Made by a program: the position numbers and the translations under genes | From: Pseudomonas sp. Irchel s3h17 | Lineage (GTDB): Bacteria; Pseudomonadota; Gammaproteobacteria; Pseudomonadales; Pseudomonadaceae | DNA: 59,771 nt | NCBI RefSeq assembly: GCF_900187505.1 | Contig: NZ_FYDL01000023.1 | Coordinates: 1 to 59,771 of the forward strand | Reading direction: 5' to 3' | Shown: in pieces, positions 1 to 6,430 of the stretch | Layout: each line of letters begins with the position of its first letter | Numbering within the stretch: position 1 is the stretch's first letter | The notes under the pieces: generated by a model | Told to the model about the DNA's origin: nothing | What the model saw: only the letters and a program-made list of their open reading frames with translations | Database searches by the model: none

Positions 1-541
1 GGATCAGTTGGCGGATGTCCAGTTGCCGCAGGGTGTCGCGCAGGCGTTTCTGGCTGCGGATCTCGGCCAGCATCCGGGGGGTCAGCAGGTCCGGGGTGAA
101 CAGCAGGCGCGCTGCGTCGACGGCTTCGGGGTCGGCGATCTGGATCGTCCGCTCACCGAAATTCGGCATCGGCGTGCCATAACTCATGCCGTCGCCGTCA
201 GCCGGCCACAACGGTCGGCACAAGCCGCTGTCGTAGGTCTGGTAGGCGCCCTCACAGACCCAGTCGGATGCATGGCGCTGGACGAACACATACAGGTAGC
301 CCTCGCGCAGCGGCCTGACGGTGTAGTGCGCGGTGCTCAGTGCCAGGTTACCGGGGGCCAGCGTGTTCGGCAGGTCGGGCACCGGTAAGGCTGGCTCACC
401 GGCCGGCGGCGTGCCGATCACGGCATAACGCAACGGCAGTATCGAGACGCTGCGTTTGCAGGTGACACAGGCGCTAGGGCCTTCTTCGCTGTAGGTGAGT
501 CGGGCGATGCGCTCGAACGCCTCGGTCAGGTCTTCGCTCAT
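1..541 (-). CDS. VasX-type T6SS toxin, N-terminal part (runs off the left edge)
   Basis: The 180 codons visible run from an ATG at 541 to the window edge without a stop; the 3' end is outside. The N-terminus has a Cys-x-x-Cys pair (ACVTCKRSVSILPLRYAVIG), followed by VRPLREGYLYVFVQ and a TPMPNFGERTIQI stretch. This is the pattern of the VasX N-terminal region found in large type VI secretion effectors of Vibrio and Pseudomonas. Such proteins normally carry a pore-forming C-terminal half that acts on target membranes and have a dedicated immunity gene, neither of which can be seen here. No vgrG or adaptor gene lies on the visible side. The family call is firm at motif level; the toxic activity is inferred. 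Confidence 0.75.
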   Translation of the reverse strand, partial: MSEDLTEAFERIARLTYSEEGPSACVTCKRSVSILPLRYAVIGTPPAGEPALPVPDLPNTLAPGNLALSTAHYTVRPLREGYLYVFVQRHASDWVCEGAYQTYDSGLCRPLWPADGDGMSYGTPMPNFGERTIQIADPEAVDAARLLFTPDLLTPRMLAEIRSQKRLRDTLRQLDIRQLI

Positions 542-969
542 GGCTCAGCGGCTCCGTTGGGTAATTTGAGAGAGGCATCCAGCGAAACGAGTACGTACTG
601 AGTGGGAGGTGTCCACGTGTACGAAAGAAATGCTCAATCCGCAGGAGACTGCGACTTTAGGTCTGTCCGCTTTACCCCCTCAAGAGGGTGACAAAAATCA
701 GGAAATGTCCTACCGCGCACACGACTGTATCTGGCGGGCTAGACTGTCGCGGGCAGGTCGATCCAGGGACAGGGAGCCTTGCGCCCCTCCTCCCCCTCAT
801 TGATCGACACGCCGCTCAACGAGCGGTATTTTCAAACACCTGTATCAAACACACTGATTGACCGGCAACACGCTCACCTATAAAGGACCGCCGAGGTTGT
901 GGGGGGCCGGGTGTGCGCATTAGATTAGCCAATAGTCTCTGGCCTCCAGAATAAGCAGAAGGGATAAGC
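542..969. other. 428-bp intergenic region
   Basis: This gap lies between the divergent VasX-like gene and the phosphotransferase gene and should hold both promoters. No convincing sigma-70 hexamer pair, terminator or repeat was found. A 64-codon frame at 609-803 has Cys- and Pro-rich composition unlike its neighbours and is not called. An AGAAGGGA Shine-Dalgarno sequence ends just before the ATG at 970. Confidence 0.5.
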
Positions 970-2037
970 ATGGCGCTGAATGACCAGTCCACCCGTATTC
1001 GCTCCGGCGAAGAACTCGATGCCAGCCTGATCGACCCGTACCTCAAGGCGCATATTCCGGGCCTGAGCGGGTTGCCACGGATCAGCCAGTTTCCCGGTGG
1101 CGCTTCGAACCTGACGTACTTGCTCGAGTACCCCGGGCAGGAGTTCGTGCTGCGCCGGCCGCCGTTTGGCCACAAGGCCAAGTCCGCCCACGACATGGGC
1201 CGTGAGTTCCGCATTCTCAACCAGCTCAAGGACGGTTTCCCCTACTGCCCCAAGGCCTACGTGCACTGCACCGACGAGTCGGTGATCGGCGCCGAGTTCT
1301 ACGTGATGGAGCGGGTCAAGGGGATCATCCTGCGCTCCGAGCTGCCGGCGGAACTGGGCCTGGACGCGAGCAACACCCGGGTACTGTGCAAGAGTTTCAT
1401 CGACAAGCTGGTTGAACTGCACCGTGTCGACTACACGGCCTGCGGCCTGGCCGACCTGGGCAAGCCTGAAGGCTATGTCGCCCGGCAGATCAAGGGCTGG
1501 AGCGACCGTTACGAAAAAGCCCTGACCCCGGACGCGCCGCAATGGCAAGCGGTCAAGGCCTGGCTCAACGACAAGATGCCCGCCGACCACCCGACGTCGA
1601 GCATCGTGCACAACGACTACCGCTTCGACAATGTGATCCTGGACCCGGACAACCCGATGCAGATCATCGGCGTGCTGGACTGGGAGCTGACCACCCTGGG
1701 AGACCCGTTGATGGACCTGGGCAACACCCTCGCCTACTGGATCGAGGCCGCGGACCCGGCACCGGTGCAACTGATGCGCCGCCAGCCCAGCCACGCACCG
1801 GGCATGCTGACCCGTCGTGAGTTCGTCGACTACTACGCCGAACGTTCGGGCATCCGGATCGACAACTTCGACTTCTACTACACCTACGGGCTGTTCCGCC
1901 TGGCCGGTATCGTGCAGCAGATCTACTACCGTTTCTTCCATGGCCAGACCCAGGACAAACGCTTCGCACAGTTCATTCACATGAACAAACTGCTGGAGCA
2001 GATGAGCCTGCAGGTCATTTCGAAATCCTGCCTCTGA
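970..2037 (+). CDS. Phosphotransferase family protein (ACAD10/11-like APH domain)
   Basis: A 355-aa protein of the aminoglycoside-phosphotransferase/choline-kinase fold. The catalytic loop HNDYRFDN (residues 214-221, H-x-D-x4-N) and the metal-binding DWE triplet (237-239), followed by LGDPLMDLG, are intact; an N-terminal FPGGASNLTY serves as the nucleotide-binding loop. Close relatives are annotated as phosphotransferases linked to acyl-CoA dehydrogenases, proposed to phosphorylate hydroxyacyl-CoA intermediates. The SDR gene starts 45 bp downstream on the same strand, so the two are probably one operon. No acyl-CoA dehydrogenase gene follows here. The true substrate is unknown; a role in unusual fatty acid or ring-compound catabolism is inference. 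Confidence 0.85.
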   Translation: MALNDQSTRIRSGEELDASLIDPYLKAHIPGLSGLPRISQFPGGASNLTYLLEYPGQEFVLRRPPFGHKAKSAHDMGREFRILNQLKDGFPYCPKAYVHCTDESVIGAEFYVMERVKGIILRSELPAELGLDASNTRVLCKSFIDKLVELHRVDYTACGLADLGKPEGYVARQIKGWSDRYEKALTPDAPQWQAVKAWLNDKMPADHPTSSIVHNDYRFDNVILDPDNPMQIIGVLDWELTTLGDPLMDLGNTLAYWIEAADPAPVQLMRRQPSHAPGMLTRREFVDYYAERSGIRIDNFDFYYTYGLFRLAGIVQQIYYRFFHGQTQDKRFAQFIHMNKLLEQMSLQVISKSCL

Positions 2038-2082
2038 TCACGGTTCCTATTGCACCCCAGCGGCCCACAACAAGGAAAAACC

Positions 2083-2850
2083 ATGTCCAAGACTCAGTTG
2101 TTCGACCTCGACGGCAAAATCGCTTTCGTCTCCGGCGCCAGCCGTGGCATCGGTGAGGCCATCGCCAAACTGCTGGCCCAGCAAGGTGCCCACGTGATCG
2201 TCTCGAGCCGCAAGCTCGACGGCTGCCAGCACGTGGCCGACGCGATCATCAAGGATGGCGGAAAAGCCACCGCCATCGCGTGCCACATCGGTGAAATGGA
2301 GCAGATCAACCAGGTTTTCGCCAGCATTCGCGAACAATTCGGGCGCCTGGACATCCTGGTCAACAACGCCGCGACCAACCCGCAGTTCTGCAATGTGCTG
2401 GACACCGACCTCGGCGCCTTCCAGAAAACCGTGGACGTGAACATTCGCGGCTACTTCTTCATGTCGGTGGAAGCCGGCAAGCTAATGCGCGAGAACGGTG
2501 GCGGCAGCATCATCAACGTGGCGTCGATCAACGGCGTCTCGCCGGGAATCTTCCAGGGCATCTACTCGGTGACCAAGGCCGCCGTGATCAACATGACCAA
2601 GGTCTTCGCCAAGGAATGCGCGCCGTTCGGCATCCGCTGCAACGCCCTGCTACCCGGCCTGACCGACACCAAGTTCGCCTCGGCCCTGGTCAAGAACGAC
2701 GCGATCCTCAACACCGCGCTGCAGCAGATCCCCCTCAAGCGCGTGGCCGCGCCCAGCGAAATGGCCGGTGCCGTGCTGTACCTGGCCAGCGATGCGTCCA
2801 GCTACACCACCGGGATCTCACTGAATGTGGACGGTGGCTTCCTGTCCTGA
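2083..2850 (+). CDS. Short-chain dehydrogenase/reductase (SDR)
   Basis: A 255-aa classical SDR. It has the cofactor motif SGASRGIG near the N-terminus, the structural NNA motif (LVNNAATNP), a catalytic Ser in NVASINGV and the YSVTK (Y-x3-K) active site, then a C-terminal LYLASDASSYTTGISLNVDGG typical of the family. The ATG at 2083 is preferred over the in-frame ATG at 2050 because AAGGA lies just upstream and the protein then starts at the usual distance from the Rossmann motif. It presumably oxidises or reduces a hydroxyacyl or similar alcohol with NAD(P) in the same pathway as the preceding phosphotransferase. The substrate cannot be told from sequence. Confidence 0.9.
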   Translation: MSKTQLFDLDGKIAFVSGASRGIGEAIAKLLAQQGAHVIVSSRKLDGCQHVADAIIKDGGKATAIACHIGEMEQINQVFASIREQFGRLDILVNNAATNPQFCNVLDTDLGAFQKTVDVNIRGYFFMSVEAGKLMRENGGGSIINVASINGVSPGIFQGIYSVTKAAVINMTKVFAKECAPFGIRCNALLPGLTDTKFASALVKNDAILNTALQQIPLKRVAAPSEMAGAVLYLASDASSYTTGISLNVDGGFLS

Positions 2851-2888
2851 TCCAAACCGTTTTTTTGTGGGCTCTGCCTACATTGCCC

Positions 2889-2989
2889 TGTAGGAGCGAG
2901 CGTCGCTCGCGAGGGTCGCCAACGATAACGCGTGCTGCCTGACACCCCATGTCGCGCTCACGGTCTTCGCGAGCAAGCTCGCTCCTACA
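2889..2989. repeat. REPIN (paired inverted REP sequences)
   Basis: TGTAGGAGCGAGCGTCGCTCGCGAG at the left is answered by an inverted copy ending GAGCAAGCTCGCTCCTACA at the right, about 50 bp apart. This is the common Pseudomonas REP doublet. It lies between convergent genes and may also help end transcription. Confidence 0.85.
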
Positions 2990-3030
2990 TGGGCACCGCC
3001 TGCATTGCCCGGTGAAGGTTGAGACGGTAT

Positions 3031-4473
3031 CTACAAGGAGTGCGGTCCACTGACCAACCGCAGCGCCAGCGCCTTGGCCTGGCTCGCCACATCGGTGACG
3101 GCGGTACTTTCCCACCACATGCCCCGCAAGGGCGGGCCCATGGCGAACAACCGCCGGGCGGCCTGCCCTTGGGCGTCGAGCACGGCGCCGTCCGGCTGCG
3201 CAGCAATCCCCAGGGCCAATGGCCCGGGCTGAACCAGGCCACGGGCCAGCAGCTGCTGCGGCAACGCTCGGGCGACCCGGCGCCAGTCGTACTCGATACC
3301 GCTGGAGTTGATCAGGGCATCGCCACCGACCAGGGTCGTCCCCGCCTCCCCGCGACGGCGTACGCGGATGTTGACCCGGCCATCGGTCGAGGGCGCCAGG
3401 CCCTTGAATGAGGCCGCCTGGATCCGCAACCGTCCCTCGGCGTGTAATCGGGCCACCAGCTCGGCACTCAAGGGCGGCGAGCGGTGATGGTGACTTTCCC
3501 ACCAGGGGCGCACATGGCGTACGAACTGACGGCGCTGCACATCCGTGGCCTGGCTCCAGAGTCGCCCGATATGAGCCCGCACGGTGTCCAGCGGTGCTTG
3601 CCAGTCGATCCCTTCGACCGCCGCCGCGCGGCATTGGCGACGCAGTTCATGCATCAGTTGCCGTGGGCTGCCAATGCCGGGGTCCAGCGCCAGAAAATCC
3701 ACCCACGCCGGTGGCTGACGCCGTACATGGGGCAGCAGGCCGTGGCGGGAGAACACGTCGATCGGCCCGCGATGCCCGGCCTGCTCCAGCGACACGACGG
3801 CATCGACCATGGTCAGGCCGGAACCGATGATCATCACCCTGGCGAGCGGATCGAGTCGCGCCATCGCCGCCACGTCCCAAGGGTCCAGCGCGGCCGCATT
3901 CAGGCCGCTGGATTCGGTCTGCGGGGTCCTGGCCGCCGGGAACATGCCGGTGGCCAGGACCGCCACCGTGCCACGCAACCGGGTGCCGTCATTCAATGTC
4001 AGCAGTGTCCCCTGCTCGTCGATCTGCAGGTCGACCCCTTCGGCGCGCACATGCTCGACACTCGAACCCTGGCCCGCCCCCTGCACTCGCGCCTCGGCCA
4101 GGCGTTGCTGCGCATACAGGCCGAATAGGCCCCGGGGCGGGAACAGTTCGGCAACCGGCACCGTCTGCTCGCGCGATTGTGGCCAGCCGCCGCCGGCAAT
4201 GAAGGCCGTCAACCATTGCGTCAGGTCGTCGGCATTGTCCGGATCGACGCTCATGCGCGCGGCATTGCCGTTGAGCGTGTGCCCCAGTTCCACCGCGCTA
4301 TAGGCCTCACCGCGTCCCAGTTCGGCGCGTGGCTCGACCACCAGCACCTGGCGCTGGCCGGGCAAACGCATCAACTGGGCGGCGAGCAACGCGCCGCTCA
4401 AGCCACCGCCGACGATCAGGATGTCGGCACTGCGAATCACCTGCTGTGCTTGCCCGAGGGAAACTTCACTCAT
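3031..4473 (-). CDS. FAD/NAD(P)-binding oxidoreductase
   Basis: A 480-aa protein with an N-terminal dinucleotide fold (ILIVGGGLSGALLA, about residues 18-31), the FAD-family stretch VLVVEPRAELGRGEAYS, and a second GxG motif (VMIIGSGLTMVDAVVSL) in the middle, as in the FAD-NAD(P)-binding/HpyO-like group. No signal peptide is seen, so it is probably cytosolic. It is downstream of the XRE-cupin regulator on the same strand with an 87-bp gap, and both are divergent from an EamA exporter, so it probably modifies the compound sensed by the regulator and moved by the exporter. The AAGGCG sequence before the ATG fits translation start. The substrate is unknown. Confidence 0.8.
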   Translation of the reverse strand: MSEVSLGQAQQVIRSADILIVGGGLSGALLAAQLMRLPGQRQVLVVEPRAELGRGEAYSAVELGHTLNGNAARMSVDPDNADDLTQWLTAFIAGGGWPQSREQTVPVAELFPPRGLFGLYAQQRLAEARVQGAGQGSSVEHVRAEGVDLQIDEQGTLLTLNDGTRLRGTVAVLATGMFPAARTPQTESSGLNAAALDPWDVAAMARLDPLARVMIIGSGLTMVDAVVSLEQAGHRGPIDVFSRHGLLPHVRRQPPAWVDFLALDPGIGSPRQLMHELRRQCRAAAVEGIDWQAPLDTVRAHIGRLWSQATDVQRRQFVRHVRPWWESHHHRSPPLSAELVARLHAEGRLRIQAASFKGLAPSTDGRVNIRVRRRGEAGTTLVGGDALINSSGIEYDWRRVARALPQQLLARGLVQPGPLALGIAAQPDGAVLDAQGQAARRLFAMGPPLRGMWWESTAVTDVASQAKALALRLVSGPHSL

Positions 4474-4560
4474 GGGACTTCGGCGCCTTTTAGAGATTAA
4501 ATTATTTTAAAATCATGGCCTTATGAAAACTTTGTAGAAAATGGATCAACCAGGATTCGT

Positions 4561-5136
4561 TCAGATCACCACGTTACGCACGAACCTCACGGCCACAGCA
4601 CCGTCATTGCGATAGGCGTGGGTGCGGTTACTGGCGAAACTGACGAAATCGCCGGTTGCCAGCCTGCGCTCTTCATCGCCCAACACCAGGGTCAGGCTGC
4701 CTTCGAACACATACACCTGTTCGCTCCAGCCATCGGCATCGGCCTCTGACAGGTACAGCTCGCCCGGTTCCAGGCGCCACTCCCAGAGTTCCACTTCACG
4801 GCGCGCATCGGCCTTGGCCAGCAACACGGCCTTGCTGCCGGGGATGACGCCCGCCCATGCCACTTCGTTGATGCGGCTCGGATCCCGGGCATCGGGGGCG
4901 GAAATCAAGTCACTGAAGGCCACGTCCAGCGCTTCGGCCACCCGGTCAAGGGTGGTCAGGCTGACGTTTTTCTCACCCGCTTCAATGGCCACCAGCATCC
5001 GCCGGCTGACCCCGGACTTTTCCGCCAGCGCGGTCTGGCTCAGTTCGGCGGCATGCCGCAGACGCCGGACATTCTGGCTGACGTGTTGCAGGACGGAAGC
5101 CCGCTGGCCGTTTTCTTTGTGCACTATATTGCTCAC
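4561..5136 (-). CDS. XRE-family regulator with C-terminal cupin domain
   Basis: A 191-aa protein: a helix-turn-helix of the Cro/C1 type at about residues 17-70 (LSQTALAEKSGVSRRMLVAIEAGEKNVSLTTL) and a cupin fold at about 115-185 (EQVYVFEGSLTLVLGDEERRLATGDFVSFAS). The start is GTG at 5136, with no clear Shine-Dalgarno sequence; the predicted -10 box lies so close that the transcript may be nearly leaderless. In this family the cupin binds a small metabolite and the protein usually represses adjacent efflux or catabolic genes. A palindrome immediately upstream (5145-5166) is the likely operator, giving autoregulation plus control of the divergent exporter. The effector is unknown. Confidence 0.9.
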   Translation of the reverse strand: MSNIVHKENGQRASVLQHVSQNVRRLRHAAELSQTALAEKSGVSRRMLVAIEAGEKNVSLTTLDRVAEALDVAFSDLISAPDARDPSRINEVAWAGVIPGSKAVLLAKADARREVELWEWRLEPGELYLSEADADGWSEQVYVFEGSLTLVLGDEERRLATGDFVSFASNRTHAYRNDGAVAVRFVRNVVI

Positions 5137-5144
5137 TTGAGGGT

Positions 5145-5166
5145 GTTGCGCAGTATACTGCCCAAC
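5145..5166. promoter_or_regulatory. 22-bp palindromic operator candidate over a shared -10 box
   Basis: The half-sites are GTTGCGCAGTA and TACTGCCCAAC, matching at 10 of 11 positions when inverted. The centre, CAGTATACTG, is itself a perfect palindrome and supplies a TATACT -10-like hexamer in both directions. The site sits in the 72-bp gap between the divergent XRE-cupin and EamA genes. Binding by the XRE protein is inferred. Confidence 0.65.
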
Positions 5167-5208
5167 TTCTGGCGCATTGTGCGTCCCACTCAGGTAGCGC
5201 GCAAGGCC

Positions 5209-6174
5209 ATGACGTCAGCGAACTCTTCCACACCCACCTCCAGCTTGTTTCGGCTGAGCAAGGCCGAATGTGTACTGGTGCTGATCACCATGATCTGGGG
5301 GGGCACCTTCCTGCTGGTGCAACACGCCATGACCGTCAGTGGCCCGATGTTCTTCGTCGGCCTGCGCTTTGCCGCCGCCGCCTGCATCGTCGCCCTGTTC
5401 TCCTGGCGTAGCCTGGGCCAGTTGACCTGGTTCGAGTTCAAGGCCGGCGCCTTTATCGGCGTGGCGATCATGCTGGGCTATGGCCTGCAGACCTACGGTT
5501 TGCAAACCATCCTGAGCAGCCAGTCGGCGTTTATCACCGCGTTGTACGTACCGTTCGTGCCGTTGTTGCAATGGCTGGTACTCGGCCGTCGCCCGGGCTT
5601 GATGCCGAGCATCGGCATCATGCTGGCCTTCGCCGGGCTGATGCTGCTTTCGGGGCCCGCCGGGGCCACGTTGGACTTCAGTGCCGGTGAGATCGCCACC
5701 CTGATCAGTGCGGTAGCGATTGCCGCGGAGATCATCCTGATCAGCAGCTACGCCGGCAGGGTCGATGTGCGACGGGTCACGGTGGTGCAACTGGCGGTCA
5801 CCTCGGTGCTGGCGCTGCTGATGATTGCACCGACCCGGGAAGCGCTTCCGTCGTTTTCCTGGCTCCTGCTGGCCAGCGCCCTGGGCCTGGGCGCCGCCAG
5901 TGCCGCGATCCAGGTGGCGATGAACTGGGCGCAGAAAAGCGTGTCCCCCACCCGCGCGACGTTGATCTATGCCGGCGAGCCGGTCTGGGCCGGGATTGCC
6001 GGGCGGCTGGCCGGTGAGCGGTTGCCGGGGCTGGCGCTGTTCGGCGCGGCATTGATTGTCGCGGCGGTGATCGTCAGTGAACTGAAAACCAAAGGTAAGG
6101 CTGTCGTGCCTGAAGCAGAACCTGAACAGGAAACACAAGGTCAAGACGTGAACGCGGCGGCGCCTGAACAATAG
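5209..6174 (+). CDS. EamA/DMT-family transporter
   Basis: A 321-aa inner-membrane protein with about ten hydrophobic segments in two EamA-type halves; the first opens with LVLITMIWGGTFLLVQHAM and the second ends with the GEPVWAGIAG...GAALIVAAVIV pattern usual in drug/metabolite exporters. A polar Glu/Gln-rich tail follows. The ATG at 5209 is chosen because it gives the standard N-terminus, whereas the upstream open frame would run through the operator and the regulator gene. It is divergent from the XRE-cupin regulator, suggesting induction of efflux by the regulator's ligand. The cargo, perhaps an amino acid or aromatic metabolite, is not predictable. Confidence 0.88.
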   Translation: MTSANSSTPTSSLFRLSKAECVLVLITMIWGGTFLLVQHAMTVSGPMFFVGLRFAAAACIVALFSWRSLGQLTWFEFKAGAFIGVAIMLGYGLQTYGLQTILSSQSAFITALYVPFVPLLQWLVLGRRPGLMPSIGIMLAFAGLMLLSGPAGATLDFSAGEIATLISAVAIAAEIILISSYAGRVDVRRVTVVQLAVTSVLALLMIAPTREALPSFSWLLLASALGLGAASAAIQVAMNWAQKSVSPTRATLIYAGEPVWAGIAGRLAGERLPGLALFGAALIVAAVIVSELKTKGKAVVPEAEPEQETQGQDVNAAAPEQ

Positions 6175-6176
6175 CC

Positions 6177-6287
6177 ATCGCGAGCAAGCTCGCGCTCACA
6201 GGGTCCGGATGCAGGCACGCGATCACGGCACAACCGACGCCCAGCGTGAGAGAGAACCGGGCGGCGCTGCGCTTGCTCGCGATAGCG
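6177..6287. repeat. REPIN-like repeat pair
   Basis: ATCGCGAGCAAGCTCGCGC at the left and GCGCTTGCTCGCGATAGCG at the right form an inverted pair of REP sequences of the same family as the other repeats here. It separates the EamA gene from the Mrp promoter. Confidence 0.7.
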
Positions 6288-6371
6288 TCCGGCCGGTCGA
6301 TCAAGCACTTCAAAACAATGTGAATCAGGCTTTTTCTGCCTACCTTGTAGGATCCTGCCACAGCTTGGCAG

Positions 6372-6400
6372 TTGGTGATCCCGGGCACGGCACGTATGAT
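6372..6400 (+). promoter_or_regulatory. Predicted sigma-70 promoter of the mrp operon
   Basis: TTGGTG (6372-6377) and TATGAT (6395-6400) are separated by 17 bp. Transcription would start near 6407, about 24 bases before the mrpA ATG. Confidence 0.55.
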
Positions 6401-6430
6401 CCTTCACAAACTTCCGCAGATTAGAAGCCT

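Noticed and set aside
8..388. 126-codon plus-strand frame at the left edge
   Set aside because: Antisense to the VasX-like gene, which has recognisable motifs.
609..803. 64-codon frame upstream of the phosphotransferase
   Set aside because: Odd composition, poor ribosome site and no family; it lies where promoters are expected.
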